64,000 nucleotides of DNA from Mansonella perstans (GCA_037074765.1 JBAMDO010000577.1:124001-188000); one strand, 5' to 3'; positions 39,585 to 54,002 are shown, counted from the first letter of the stretch. Numbers and translations: made by a program. The notes: a model not told the origin generated them from the letters alone.

Positions 39585-42341
39585 TGCACACACATGCACA
39601 CATATCACATATACATACATAAAATTTCAATTTATTTTACTCACAAATACCAACCATTATTTCTTTCATCTATCCGAATTATTTACAATTATTTTTATTT
39701 TAACTATTATCTTCAACCCCTTACTGGTAATAAAGAATCAATTGGCAGTTCATTCTTAAGATAATATTTCAATCATATAATTTATTAAGAGCGATTTATT
39801 GCAAATTAATACTGATATAACTTCTTAAAGAATAAATCTATCAAAAAATATTTTATTTAAAAAAATATTATTTAAACTGCTCTTCTTTTAGTTGCTAATT
39901 AAATAAGTTTTTTTTCTTTTTTTTTTTTTTTTTAAATTATTCATTCAAATACATTTAACAAACTAATAATAATGTTGAAACTTCAGATATATTCTAATAA
40001 AATTTGACGACATCGCAATTTTGAAAAAAGTGTTGAATTGCAACAATAAAAAAAAACAGCTGTCTTATTTCTGCTTTTTCATTATTCCAGCGTGGTAATA
40101 GACGACATATCTGGAAGATTTACGGATGTAATCAGTAAATGCTCAACTTTTCTTATTCATATCTCTTTTTTCTCCTTTCCTCTTCCATCATTTGCTGGCT
40201 TCCTTTCTCATAAATAAATTAGATCTAATTAAATTAAATTAAATCTAAATTAGACAAAAGAATCATTGATTGCGCGAATCGCTTGCATACATTTTACAAT
40301 TTCCACAATTATTTTAAAGTAATTGGAATTATTTGACAACATCAGAATGAGTGATGTCTTTGTCCATCAGGTACAGGAAAGATAAGCAACTACGATGGAC
40401 TAATTATAAGCTAATTCGATTCTATTTCAATCTCCTCATTACAGAGTACCAAAAATATAACAAATTTGAACTCTTCATTATCAAAAAGTTCAGGAAAAGG
40501 ACTCAGCTGGCTCAGACTAGTAACAGATTAACGAATTTAAATTAATTATCTATAATCATTTTTGTTCAAACCCCTTTGTCTTTGCAAGAAAGAAGCAAAT
40601 GATCTTAAAAAGGAAACAAAGCTCATTGTTATATCCTTCGCTCAAAATATACATCATTATTTAGTAGCCAACGATGAAGAATTCAATTAATAGTCAAAAA
40701 AAAACTATGACAAATATAAAATATTTTATATTTTATATCATCCCTTAGAGATAGTGCAAACTGATCGTAGTAAGGTGCCACTGATCTGTGTTGAAAATAT
40801 TCTAATAAATTATGATCACTGAAAATAATTAGGAGGAAACGAAAACTGTAACCTGTTCTTCAGATAAACCAGTCTTTTCTTTAACAAAATTGATGAAAGC
40901 GTTGATGTTAGATGCTTGATTAGCCTTATCTTTCGCCGCTTCTCCTTCATGGATCGTTTCCACGGTGCCTGGCTGAAGACGATTTGCTAATTTCGCCAGC
41001 AGCGATCCATCTCGAAGAAACGACAAAAACTGATTCTTTGTGACAGCATCATTTTTACCAGGCAAAGTTTGCCTTTTGTTTTCTTCTTCAATGGCCAATT
41101 GCTGAACCCAATCTAACAATCGGTAATTCACCTGCAAATTACAATCTTCCTTCAACTATCGAAACTGTTTAAATTTGTAGTATCCTTTATGATATTACTG
41201 AAACGTATTTATTATTAGTACTTGACTAAATGGCCATCATAGAAGTACCCGTCATGATCCCGAAATCGCCTTATACTTGAAACTAATTCATCTCTTTGAA
41301 ACCCTTCCTGGATTTAAATTAGAAGCAAAACTTTAACAAAATTTGCCACCTTACAAGTTCGAACACAATAAATCTCAGAATGGACAATAAATATCAACAG
41401 CAAGCTAAACACACTGGGTCAGTTCTGGAAAATGTAAGAGCATTAGCTCTTTCTTCTTTAGAAGAGATTGATACCTTGTGAACAGCACCGGGAATTAGTG
41501 AATTCACCCAACCAATCGGATCTTCTCGTAGATCTTTCCGCGATTCCGGTACTTTCTCCACTGTCTGAACCTCCCTCAATTTAGCAGTACCATCTGAATC
41601 CTTCGCATCGGCATCAGCAGCAGGTATATCTTCATTATTAATTAATTTGCTTTCTGTCACTGGTGAATTCATGTTTGGAGCCTGCAATAGGCTAATTTCG
41701 GACAATTAAGTTTCATATAAAACTGATGACATTCGGCACAATTGTATGATCTAAAATTTTAACAGAATAATTCAATGGCTTTTTAATGCAATGAATGTTA
41801 TCAATCTTTCCCATAATTATCTTCAAAATTGATAAAGTCATTTTAACACTCCTCGATCAAAATCTGATAGCAGAAAAAAGACCACAAGGATAGTGGTTAG
41901 TATTTTCGAAGTGAGCATTTGAAGACTTCCTTTACACTAAACCGGAATAATGCAAACGCTATCCAACAACATGGAGTGCTGGAGATGGTGTAGCTGTTTA
42001 ATGTAATTAGTACATAAAAAGAAAATAAGACTGACTAAATTACCAATGAAGGGATTTGTTAGAGGTATAAAAGTAAAATAGGCTATAACAAGGCAAACAG
42101 TTAAACAGCCTGTATGTAGATGATCAAATAGTTCGCTTAAATTATCATTGAACAGATTTTTGAAAGTATAATAAGTAGGCTAGGCAATAATAGACAAACA
42201 TTTAACAAGTGTGAATTTTGACACGCAAATAGCTCACTCTCTAGCACACACTGATTCTTGATACATTAACAAGTTTTAACATATAACATGAAAAAAAAAT
42301 ACCTCGTTAGTAGGAGTAACTTTCGTTTCAATTTCAGTCAT
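37637..42341 (-). CDS. single calponin-homology (CH) domain protein
   Basis: CH domains bind actin or signalling partners. Exons 42341-42303, 41681-41475, 41131-40853, 38691-38584, 38471-38370, 38166-38107 and 37732-37637 join in phase 0 throughout, giving 296 residues. Residues 1-82 are acidic and Ser/Glu-rich. Residues 83-211 form one CH domain: NYRLLDWVQQLA, FLRDGSLLAKLANRLQPG, INAFINFVKEKTGLSEEQ and FTVADLQEKGKAGYQAVFNT. The tail is charged (EEKQIEES). An alternative last exon, 37978-37928, ends in its own stop (VIVPPEL) and would give 281 residues. The internal intron 40852-38692 is unusually long (2.2 kb) and contains a CA-type microsatellite. The architecture resembles nematode single-CH proteins rather than calponin, as no calponin repeats follow. 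Confidence 0.85.
37928..37978 (-). CDS. alternative last exon of the CH-domain gene
   Basis: Follows a TTATTTCAG acceptor, is in phase with exon 38166-38107, and encodes 16 residues ending at TAA. It competes with exon 37732-37637. Splicing out through an internal GT (after the codons for PDVI) would let both be used. Transcript data would decide. Confidence 0.5.
   Translation of the reverse strand, partial: QVVTEEFPDVIVPPEL
39541..39603. repeat. CA-rich microsatellite in an intron
   Basis: Runs of ATACAC and CACATGCACA make an imperfect dinucleotide repeat inside the 2.2 kb intron of the CH-domain gene. The 73-codon frame over it is a repeat artefact. Confidence 0.85.
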
Positions 42342-43648
42342 TTGCAGGTGTTAGAATGTTATAATTAACAAACAAATGCTTGGTTAGGCCTTATACTGCT
42401 GCAACTATAGTAGTTTTAATGATCTGTATCAAATAAATGTATCCGGATATGATGAAAAAGACACAGTTAGTATTTGCAATATGGAATTTGAAAGTCTTCA
42501 AATATTCTTTCCTGCAATTCATTCATAATTAACGAGGAAAATATATTGTAGAAGATGTGTTAAGCAAGAGAATATGTTGACAAATTGGCTGGCCAAAATA
42601 GAAACAACACAACAAAAACTATTGCTGTATTCTGTCTACAGTAATATATGCAAAGTATCATATATCTATGTGAACATTTGCTTGTTCATGTAAATTATAC
42701 GAATACAAAAAGCTTACAATTTAAATGGTAAGTTTTAAAATAGGAACGAATTTTGATGATATAACTTATCAACATCGTATACGATTAGAAGTGAAGAACA
42801 GAAAAACAAAGAAGCGCAAAATGAATTAATATATCCTCGCTGAATGAAATCATAAGTTATAAGAGCAAGTATAACAACTAGTTCAAACAGCTTCCATTAA
42901 ATAAAACTAGGAAACCCCAATTCATGCTCTGATAATGATATCAATTTACCTGTTTTAATTGCTCAGGTACTTTCAATATTTCCTGGTACAGTAAATGCCC
43001 AATAACTGCCGCGAAAAACTTGATACACCTCTACAGGAGCTCATATTCACGGTGGATGAAGAAATTAGGGCCGAAAATTACAACAGCACATCTCTTCTAT
43101 TGTAAAAGCATTTGTACGGAGAAGACTGAAGTGGATATTTAATTCTAAAACCTTTGGAAAAATGTTTTGTGTTGAAGTGTACTTCTTTTCAAAGCTATAA
43201 CAATTGAAGTTAGAAAAGAATCATGAATTGAGGAAGTGACGGAAATTTTTAAAATTAATGAGATAATATTTAACATTATTCATTTTAAAAGAAACATTAA
43301 TGTTTGATACTAATTGAAAAAACCAAACGTTGATTTACTTATGTATGTTTATTATTAGTATACAGAAATTAATGGTACAATAACTACAGATATAATAATG
43401 ATTGCACCTTTTCAGCAATTTCCTTTAGACGATTACTAATATTTTCTTTTATATTACTGGATAACGAATTTGATTGGCACAAGTGAGTACAGATATCAAC
43501 AATGGTAAACAAATTATAATGCTAATTTCAGAATTTGTCAAGTATGTTTAAACATTTACATCAACAAATTGCAACTTCTAACAATTTTATAAACAATAGC
43601 AGAGCTTCGTATAAAACTGGATATAATGTAGTTAATGATGCATTTACT

Positions 43649-43812
43649 CAGCCAATTTCTTAAATAATTTGAACGATTACTCAGCCAATTTCTTAAATAA
43701 TTTGAACGATTACTCAACCAATTTCTTAAATAATTTGAACGATTATTCATCCAATTTCTTGATTAATTTGAACGATTACTCATCCAGTTTCTTAAATAAT
43801 TTGAACGATTAC
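43649..43812. repeat. 33-bp tandem repeat, about 5 copies
   Basis: GAACGATTACTCA-type units start at 43671, 43704, 43737, 43770 and 43803, an exact 33-base period. The multiple-of-three period leaves frames open on both strands (11-residue units NDYSANFLNNL on plus), which is not evidence of coding. Confidence 0.9.
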
Positions 43813-45314
43813 TACCTTTTACACTTCATCTACCTCTCTCTCTCACACACACATTATTTTGCTAAACTTTCACTAAACTTCACTAAATAATTCTACTGAA
43901 AATTTTAATTGAAAGCAGGAACGAAATAACAAAAAGTAGACTTGTCAGGGCAGGTCAACAGTAATAGCGCAAATTATATAGAGAATTAATAATTATTCGC
44001 TGTATCTTTCCAATGCAATGAACAAAAAATGAGGTCAAATGAGTGCTGTGACAAGAATTGCTAAGTGAAATATGTCAAAATCTGTGCACTATTTTAATAC
44101 TACATAAACTTTTCCCAAATGAATTCATCTAATTAAATAGTCTGCGAAAGGTATGTTTACATAACATTCTACAATAACGTAACATAATAATCTTGAAGTG
44201 CAATGCCATATCTTTTTTTGTCCTTAGAAACAATTTCAGTTTCATTATATAAAGTAAAATTTAGAAGGACAAGACACTGAAAAATATTGCACTTCATTAG
44301 CACTGAAATGCAATGTTCTAAGAAGACTAAGAATTATACTAATGTCACTTCGCACTCTAACCTAATTCATCCTGAATTCCAAATTTTAGAAATGAAATCG
44401 TCAAAAATAAAAAATAATCGTCAAATAATCGGGTTAATCTGTTTTTCCCACTGCTTTGAATTCATTTCTGAGCGCTAAATTATACTTGTAACTTTCTATT
44501 CTTGTAAACCTATAACCTTTTGTTATCCTAACCAAATCCCATCTCTATCTGAAAGGATTCAATGCAGACAACTCCCTCCTTCGGTAAGTTATGACAATAA
44601 ATAATAGTGAAAAGAATTCCTACCGAGAAGTATTGCGCTAAATTCACGTGCTCATCTCGTACATAATAATTGGAATGATGTAAATCCAGTATCTATCATA
44701 TCATTTATCAAGATCATTCGAATGTTTCTAGAAAGCAAGTCAGTCAGAAATTGAAGCGATTCGGAAAAATTAAATCTTTCTTCGTTAAAATCCCTTTGAT
44801 AAATGCAAAAAAATTTCTTTTATTTCTCTGCAGACAGCCTTAAAAAAAATTACTCGTTGTAACAAATGTCGTTGCCTATTATAAAACATAATAGAGCGCT
44901 AAAAAACAAAAAAAAAAATCAGAAAATTATAAGTGAATAAGGCATCGTCGGAAAAATCAAAGGAAACTTTTGTAAAGAAAATTTTAATTTGAGATGCATG
45001 AAAAGAATGTTGCGCAAAAGTTATTTTTTAATTCCTTATTGCATAATTAATTAATTTGTTAATATTTCTTTTATTGTGAAGTAATAATGTATCTTTGTCA
45101 AACAATGTATCACGTGATTGAGTTGCAAACAACATCTGATACTACTATGTTTATTACTACTACTCTCTCAGAAAAGCACCCACCTATGCCTACGGTAATA
45201 AACAAAGTGCTCATTGTAATTTGATATCCATGCATTCTTCACTAATACTATGTAATCTCTTGTTTACACAACCACTACTGACCAATGCATTTTCCAGAAA
45301 TCTATCAAATTGTC

Positions 45315-45436
45315 GCTGACCACACTGCAAAGGCTAATCCTTGTTGAACTTTTTCTCTGACCATATTGCAAATGCTAATCCTTATAAAACTCTTTCTCTG
45401 ACCATATTGGAAATCATAATCCTTGTAGAGAACTCT
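45315..45436. repeat. about 43-bp tandem repeat, three diverged copies
   Basis: Units share CTGACCA...TTGCAAA...CTAATCCTT and TTTTTCTCTGACC. Three copies are readable, with the last the most diverged. Confidence 0.7.
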
Positions 45437-46575
45437 TAAGCGTAAATTCTCTATAACCAATCATACATAAATAGCACTAACTATAAAAGAATTTGAATCA
45501 CTGAGTTCTATTTCGAATTCTTTAAAAATTGCAAGAATTCGAATTCCTGCAATTTTCATTTTTATCATTCCGTCTCCAGCTCTCTTCCCGAGTTCTACCA
45601 AACCAAACAGAATTACCAACGATCTCCCAGTAAACGACTCTGTCCTCAATTATTTGTCTGTACTGATTTATTACGTTAAAACAATTCGAGGAATCGCTTC
45701 CATGATAAAACAATAAGCATGGCGATTCTGCAAATACACCGGATAGTACATATACTACAGGAGAATTAAGGTGTTCTGAAATCTTTTGAGAATTTTTGGG
45801 TTTTGATCGCACCATTTCAAAACTTTACGAATGAAAATACCGTATTAAGAATTCTTCTGTCCGTCATTTCAAAATTCATTAACGTTACAAATCCAATGGA
45901 ATAGACTGACATAAAACAAAGTAAGTCCTTAAGTATGCACTGAATTGAAATATACTAGCAAAATGCTAAAACAAATAGACTCATTATAGAGAAATCATCA
46001 ACTTTTCCAAATTATTCCATTTCTCTCTGTGCCAGAAATGGAAAAGATGGGAATAGGTAAATATACAGATAAATGCCAGTCATTCTTTCTGTTATGCAAT
46101 TAATAATTGATAAAAGACCCAGTAACTGATCAAGTGGAAAACGAAAACTTTCTATAAGTAGTCTTAAATGGAGACCGATATGATCAAGACCGATCAAGAC
46201 TGATAAAATAGTCTGATACAATAAATCACGAAGGATGAGAGTAAGTGATGATGAAAAATAAAGATACTGTAATGCTTATTTGGATAACATTTACTGTATC
46301 AATAACAGCTTATTTGGATAACATTTATTGTACCAATAATACATTATGAAAGATTATTATAGCAGAATATTCGAAATATTTCTAAAGTTCATAGTACAAT
46401 GATAAGTGTTGGCCATTCATTCTAACCAACTAATTTGAAAAATAGTTTGTCTTCTCTAAAATTAGTCTATATGTTATGAATGACATAAACAAGGGAAATT
46501 AAAGACAGTTTAGAAGAACAAAGATTTGACGAAGTTAATGATATGACTGATGATGAGTCATCATTAACACTAACC

Positions 46576-46733
46576 TCTGACAGTAGTAGCAGTAATAAAA
46601 CTGGAATTGAAGTAGGAGGAGGAGGAGGAGGAAAAAGAGGAATGATGCTGGAAGGAAGGTATCGGAGTAGTAGTTGTAGTAGCAGTAGTGGTAGTAGTAG
46701 TAGTAGTAGTAGTAGTAAGGGAAGAGGGAGATG
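46576..46733. repeat. AGT and GGA trinucleotide repeats
   Basis: Contains AGTAGTAGT and GGAGGAGGAGG tracts. All frames across it are open (Ser-rich, Gly-rich, or Leu- and Tyr-rich on the minus strand), so the long frames on both strands are most simply explained by the repeat. A GA run follows at about 46848-46868. Confidence 0.85.
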
Positions 46734-46984
46734 ATCACATGATAAAATTGGCAAGAGTAATACTGATGTGTCACTTTTGGGCATTTCACATTAAAAGGAT
46801 GATGATAAAGACATTTTGTGACCAGCTTTCTTCTCTCTAAGATAATAAAGAGAGAGAGAGAGAGAGAAAGAATCTTTGGCTTGTTCCCCGGAGGACAGCT
46901 CTTTTGGCTATATAGATGTGACATTGATATGGACATGAAATGAAAATACTGGGATAGCAAAAATGATAATGAGATTCTTGAAAA

Positions 46985-47110
46985 GTATCGCAAGATAATA
47001 GTTCAGTGGAAAAGACTTAAAAGAAGAACTGAAGGACAAGCGGAATGATAATTGAAAAGTACCGCAAGATAATAGCGGCGAAAAGGCGTTAGAAGAAGAA
47101 TTGAAGGACA
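46985..47110. repeat. imperfect tandem duplication
   Basis: AAAAGTATCGCAAGATAATAG near 46981 recurs as AAAAGTACCGCAAGATAATAG near 47056, and a GAAGAA...TGAAGGACA block follows in each copy at similar spacing. Confidence 0.65.
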
Positions 47111-47894
47111 GGCAAAATCTTAGCTAAAATTTTGTTTGATTATTGCGGTAAAATTATGCAAATTGTTGAGAATATCATTTGAAGGAAATATGCAACGGAT
47201 ATGCGATGTAAAATTTTGAGGATATATTTGTTCCCTTTGATGGCTTTAAATAAGTCAAAAGATCAAAAAGATTTAATAAGCCAAATTGATGATTTTTGTT
47301 GATGTATAAATGGCTGGATATATCGGTAAAATAGTCTTCTGTCTATGAGGTATAGGATGTTTTATCCGAAGGTCATTTTCAATGAAATTGTATGGGTCGA
47401 TTGCGAAACGTAGGTTAAAGGTATCTTTCTTCTCTCTCTAGCAAACATTGTTGCTGGGTTACCATGCATACTACTACATATGACCCCAATGATGAGGATG
47501 ATGATAGTCGTTTTGAATTAGAATAGGTAAATGGATGTGCAAACTGGTAACAATGAAAAGCTATCAATCCAAAATGAGAACTAAGAAGGGACGGAGTAGT
47601 GGACAATAGGAGTCAGAAGAGAGGGAAATGATGGATAATTACACCATAGAAAACCGAAGCCATCCAAATAACGCATAGCCTCATTTGCCATTATAAGAAT
47701 AGACTCTACCGTCCCCTTTTTCCTCAACGATAGTAATATTCCACATGTCTCTCCAGCTTTGTTGACGACCATTTCCCTACTTTTTCACTTTCTCAACTCT
47801 TGTCCTCCCATGCTATATTCCACCACTGAGCACACTCAGTCATCCGCAGTAATTTCTATTTACCCTTTGTCCGATCAACCTACGACAATGTCAG

Positions 47895-47985
47895 TCACAG
47901 CATCAGCAGCAGCAGAAGAAATAGTAGCAGGAGCACCAGCAATATCACCAACAGCAAAAGCAGTAGTAGTAGTAGTAGTAGTAAC
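47895..47985. repeat. AGC/CAG and AGT trinucleotide tract
   Basis: CAGCAGCAGCAG passes into GTAGTAGTAGTAGTAGTA. The covering plus frame (Ala- then Val-rich) is a repeat artefact unless transcripts show otherwise. Confidence 0.8.
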
Positions 47986-50900
47986 AAGAGAAAGGAATTA
48001 GTGCGCAATTGTGGAAATGATACAGATAGATATAAGCATAGACGAACATATGAAATAGAGTAGATCGAGCTCTGAGTTGATAATCTCTGATTTGTGTAGG
48101 TGTTTCATTAGTTTGCTTAGCAACGATGAGAAATCACGAGTTAGCTCAAATAGATAATAATCCATGGAGACAAAATTTTCTGGTTAAATGATCTGCTTTT
48201 CACCTCATTGAAACAGTATTCGAATTTCACAGGAAGAGATTTGATTAAATGTAAGCTACTAGCCTATTTAAATCCATTTTCCAATTGTCAAATATACCAC
48301 TCTATTAATTTTATTGACATATGAAAGTAATTGTGTATTGCTAGTAAACAGATTCCATTTATAATTTACAACCATTACTATCATAAATGTTTATTTATTC
48401 GTTGATGAAAGAAGGAAATAACTCTGCACAAACATAATTGAATTCACGTAACAATTTCACATAACCGGTGTTCGGTATTTGGAATAACCCACTGAAAATG
48501 TTGCTAAGAGTTTTTGTGGAAAAATATTTACATCGATAGAAGTAGCATCAGTTTTTAAAATAAATTAATGGAAATATCTTTCTAAAAATATCCTCTTAAA
48601 TTTAAAATCATCCTGGCCTACAGTGTACCGTAATGTAGGTAATTGAATCCCAGAAATGATAGAAATGATGCGAACATAATTTCATGACTTTATCGTCCTC
48701 ACCAATTAACTACAGTTTTATTAATAAATTGTATTAAATGATGATGATTTGGAAATGGTAATGGATAATGGCTAGAAATCAATCACTGATCGAGAAACAC
48801 ATCGAGGGAACATGATAGTTATCATTGTCAAGAATTACGGTATGCATCAGTTATGTTTGCAAGTTCTCTTTGTAACTTATATTTTGCATGTGATGACAAA
48901 AGTGATCTTTGAAACGGGAAAAAAAAGTTTTTGAGAAACTCCGCACTGTTCGTTAACTGCATTTACTAAAGACAGGAAAAAAAAAACGAGATGTCACAGA
49001 GATATATTGGTGTTTTTGGTCTTCGGAAAAATAATCCAAAAGTATCTTTTTGCGTGAATTTTTTTAATCAAATTTGAAAGTTAGAAATTTGTAGAATTGG
49101 ACGGTTGCGAGAGAAGTTTGAAAAGTCCTTAATAATATAAGGTTAGCAGATGATAGTTCGCTGCTTACGCTTGCAACTATTTGATGATCCCAGTTCGACA
49201 TTAACTCTTTCCTATGAGACAATGCGAGACAATTTTTTCAACTCTTTTAAAATTAATGATTTTCTATTTCGTCTACAGAAACATAATTGATTGTGCAAAA
49301 TGCATGCGAGTGTGCTTTTCCATTTTTTTATTCCATCCAATTAGATCTCCCGGGAACTTTTTTATAGATTTCTCATCAATAGAGCAATTTTAAACGGGAG
49401 ATAAATTTGAAATATGTTTGTCCAGGATTGATCATCCATCTCTTGCTTCTTATTTATTTTTAACTACTTCAAGATGTGCTCATGTCGCGACGAATGAGCA
49501 AATGTCCTCTTATATTACTGTACTGTTATCAATGATGTCCTCTTTTACTGAACACAGAAAAGTTAATTGTGCCATTTGTTACATTTCAGTAATTTATTAA
49601 AATACAAATGAAAATTTTATCATTGAATTAGAAAAGCAACATTTGTAATAATTATTTACACAATTGCCAATCTTTTATTCAAAAGTAATTGAAAAATATA
49701 TAATTTCCATTTACTGAAAAATTTTTTTTTGGCTATATATTTAGAACGATTGTAAATGGAATAATTTTCGGATCAAAAAAACCACAATCTCATCCTATCT
49801 TTTAAAGATTTTAAAGTATCATATAAAACAAATGATGACTTTTGATGTGAAAAAGTTTTTGAATTCATTTATCTGCAAAAAAAGCTTTTAAAAACATATG
49901 TTTAGTCTGCAAAAGATAAAAGATTACGAAGCAGCAAGTTTATTAGTAGTTTATAAGGTTTGCTACATATGTCACAGAACAATGCCTAGTAAATTCCTTT
50001 AAAGAAACAGACATGAATAATTAATCAATTATAATTAAAGCAAAAATTTTAATTTATACACAAAGATATTTTAGAATTTTAACGTAGTTTTTGAAATAAT
50101 CGAAAAAAATATCGCAGAATGATGAAAAGACAATTTTGCTAAAAATGAAATTGCGAAATGACGAATGACTCATAGGATCACGAGTTGTTGCAAATAAAGG
50201 CATTTCATTTCAATTCCATGCCTTCTCAGGAAAATGACTTTGAAATTTAACAGTGCTGTTGTTTTCAATGCTATACTCTCTTATCATTCTTTCAGTAGGG
50301 GGAAAAAAAAAACAGCTAGAAATAAATGGACATATTCACGTTGAAAACTTTCAATTTAAATATCGCATAAATTAATGATGGCTTTAATGCCAAAGAGAAA
50401 CAACAGTAATGACCTGAGAATTAGTTCAAGAATTTATTGGCGCAATCAAACTGTCCACTTTGAATATGTTTATAAATGATTATTGCAAAATAGCCTTCAA
50501 TCGCTTTAGAATTGTCAGTGCATCGTAGTATCCTTTAGGCGGTAAATTCAATAATTTTAAACGGAGGAAATTACCAATGTCTAGAATATCCAGAAAAAAT
50601 GTCTAGAACGAAACGAAATTATTTATTACGAAGGACATTTATTACGAAAAATAGCTTGTCTGAATTCATTGTTTTTTTTTTTTTGCCCAGCAGAAATTTT
50701 TAATTGAATGCCACTATTGTCGGCAATCATTTTCTTCAATCGTATTTTAATTAATGAAAAAGAGACAGAAGAAGAAGCGCAGATCATTTTGTCGGAATTT
50801 GTCGTCCAAATAGCTAGAAAGATTAAATATCTTGCGAACAGAAAACCAATTTAATGACTAACTGAAGCTTTTATTCCATTCCTACTATCAATGTAACTAA

Positions 50901-51817
50901 ATTACCAGACTGGAATGCAGTAAGTCAAATCTAATTGCATAAGAATTAAAATAAAAGCATTTTAAAAAGCGTGAATGTACGTAATGCTTCGACTAAATCC
51001 TATATCAGGAGCAGATGCCAACATTCCACATTTAAAATATGTCGGTGAAATCAGACAAAATCCTGCAGCAAATAATTTTATAATGAGGTGTGAACTGAAG
51101 AGAGATTTATGACTCATTATTTAAGGTCGTAAAAACTCTCAATGGTCGTTCAGAAGCTTTTACTAGTATGGACCAGTTTTTCCGATGACAATTATCGCAG
51201 ATGACTGCTACTGTATCCATACTATCATCTCATTTTCATTTAAATAATCCTTTCTGTCCTCAAAGTTCCAAATAAATGAAAATTTTATGTCTCTTCGAAA
51301 CAAATGAACTTATGATCCTGATTTTCACGTCTACGGTCTTTAGCTATTTTTGAAAGTTCAAGGAAAATTTAAATAGATTGAACTGATTAATAAACCATTA
51401 AACTATTCAAAATTTGTTAATGATCCTTGCAACATCTGTAGCCAACAACAATCTGATATCTCTTCCGAAGATTTTTATTTCTTCGTATTTCTTCAATCAA
51501 TTTCGATCAATTTACTCAAAATTCTAACGAATTCCTGCTGATTTCTTCACGAAAGACGGGAAATAAAGACAAAATTTAGATGTTTAAATGATATCAGCTA
51601 ATATATACAAGCATATGATGTGCGATCAGTATCCTACCGCCCTTGACAAATCCAAAAATATTAAAAGTTAACAGATAAGTAGTCGTTAATTAAATATGCA
51701 TTAATAGAAACATTAATCTTCATTTCTTTTAGTATCGGAAATTTTTGAACAATGAGGAAAATTAATGGAAAAGAATGGAGAATATAGCATTTAAGAAATA
51801 ATTAAAAAGAGAGAAAG

Positions 51818-52383
51818 ATGAAAAGTAAAGGAAACAAAATGAAATGGAAATTTCGAAAAATTGAAGCATTATTTCATAAGGAAATAGAAAGCATTAAATA
51901 TGTATTGAAAAAGTGTTCGAGTTTAACAAGATTGGATTATCCGTTCAATTCTAAATTCACTTTTTCTTCTGCAAAACGTTATGAATTAAACTCGGATAAT
52001 TTCCAATTTACTGGGAAATACGAATGATATGCGAGCAAAAGCTAGTCCCTTGATATGTGGAAGGCAGTAATGGGAACATTACAGAAGCATAAAATAAAAA
52101 AAGATATAAAGCGATTGTTAAATATTTTAGATGGAGGAGAAGAAAAGAAAATTAGTAAAGAAAAAAACGTCATTGAGGAGTATTTTTGAGAAATATTTGA
52201 AAAAATTAGAACGCTTGGGGACAAGCAAAGTGATAAGCTGAAAGCTATATAAATGAGAAACAAAGAGAAAAATTATATTTCAATGCTATTTTTGATGAAT
52301 AAGAAACACTTCACTATCATCCAAGTGCCTTGGAAGAGTATCTTATTGAGGAACTAATCAGTGAAAATTAAGATGTCTTGCAC
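51818..52383 (+). pseudogene. possible decayed reading frame, family unknown
   Basis: From ATG 51818 one plus frame encodes a lysine-rich sequence for 69 codons, then continues in the same frame beyond a few stops. The later blocks include MWKAVMGTLQKHKIKK (52055 on) and EKNVIEEYF. The continuation has protein-like composition, but AT- and purine-rich DNA can produce this by chance. No domain is recognised and no splice sites convincingly avoid the stops. A further open frame at 53117-53458 (113 codons, helical and Lys/Glu-rich) could belong to the same relic. Confidence 0.25.
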
Positions 52384-53925
52384 GTACTCCAGACTATCCT
52401 CATAAACTAGGCCAGATTGCTAGGCCCCATTATTGCTCTTTTTTATGGATTAGCTGTGTATACAATGAAGTGTATCTTTCAAATAGAAGAAGATATAAGA
52501 AAACTGCTTTTATGAGTAACAGCGAAGACTGGAAGAAATATTGTTTTTTTGTTACAAAAAAAAAAAAAAAAACAAATCTATCATATACTTGAAACGTTCC
52601 TACAGGCGCATCCTTTTATCCTCAATAATTAATTCAGACAACTTGCAAATTATTGATTACTCAAATATGCATTGAAGGAAAGTGAAGTATTTTAATCTGT
52701 TGTAATCCAGAAGTGAGTATTCATAGATAAGCATTAAATGTTAGCCAAGCATGAAAATAAACGAAAAAGTTATGGCTAATAAGCATAAAAAGTTACTAGG
52801 CTAAAAATGAGCTTTTTTTGGAATAGATTTTTCTTTTTCTTTTTTGTTTGTTTTTGCAGGAATAGCAGACAGAAAATGAAGTGAGTAAATGTAGTTAGAT
52901 TGTTGAAATATCAGAATATCAATATCTATAATGGGCAATTGTCGAAAGCAAAGTTGGCAAGCAATTTTACGATGATTCATTCCAATTAAAATGAGTCAAT
53001 CATGCGGATTTAATTAGTGTCATTAAAAAAAATGCAACCTTTCAATAATTTTTTGAAAGCTGAAGGCACTCTCATTTATACAGTAATGAAACATTGAAAG
53101 TGATCAAATTCTGACGGTGACATGGCACATTAAAGTTATTAAAATAAATAAATTGAATTCTAAATTAAACAAGTTTGAGAAGGAAATAGAGGATGCGCAT
53201 TTAGAAATGATGTTTGGAACAGCAGCAGCAGTAGCAAAAACCGGAAAGCTGATAATGATATGGAAGCATATAAACTGGAAAACTGATAACGATAAGGAAG
53301 CATACAACAATGTTTTAGCGCTCAAAGATATGATAATGGTGCAAAGATTACGAGCAGCATGCTTATCACGAAAGCATTTGCAATCAGAGATAAAAATGGG
53401 TGCAGAAATAATTATAATTACAGAAAAAGCAACACTGCAAAAAAAAGCAAGTACATAATGAATTTGCCCACAACTAAATCTCAGGATTTCCAATAAATTT
53501 CAGGACTTCGAATAAATCTCAGAAACTACATACTTATCCCATATACGAGAGTTAGGGGTTACGACCTACGACCTATAGTAAACTTTCAAAGTTATGACCT
53601 ACGTGGACTTTTTCTCCATAATAGCATAATTTTCCAACATTCTCTGCCTACTGACTACTATTTCACATTGATTTTCACCAAATTCAAAATCATTCAACGA
53701 TCTTTCACTTACATTTTATCAATTTCCCGCTTTTCATCACAATGATTTCTCTATGTATCACTTCATACTCTAACTTTGCTCATTTTATTGCATATATTTT
53801 ATTCTGAAAATTGTCCTGAAATTCAAATTTCCATTCAGTAATCAATCTAATCGGCCAATATGGCATCATAAAGCAACTGATGAGGTACTGATAAAGTTCT
53901 GTTCCAAGTATAAAAGTATACTATT

Positions 53926-54002
53926 GAAGGTTTCCAATAAATTCAGGATTTCCAATAAATCTTAGGATTTTCAATAAATCTCAGGATTTCCAGTAAATCT
54001 CG
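53926..54002. repeat. short tandem repeat (about 19-20 bp unit)
   Basis: Four neighbouring copies of a CAGGATTTCCAATAAAT-like unit, with related single units near 53480-53520. The array lies roughly 700 bases upstream of the hnRNP R/Q start codon. Confidence 0.75.

Noticed and set aside
46467..46993. Long minus-strand frames rich in Leu and Tyr
   Set aside because: All frames are open because of trinucleotide repeats; no start context, splice sites or family likeness.
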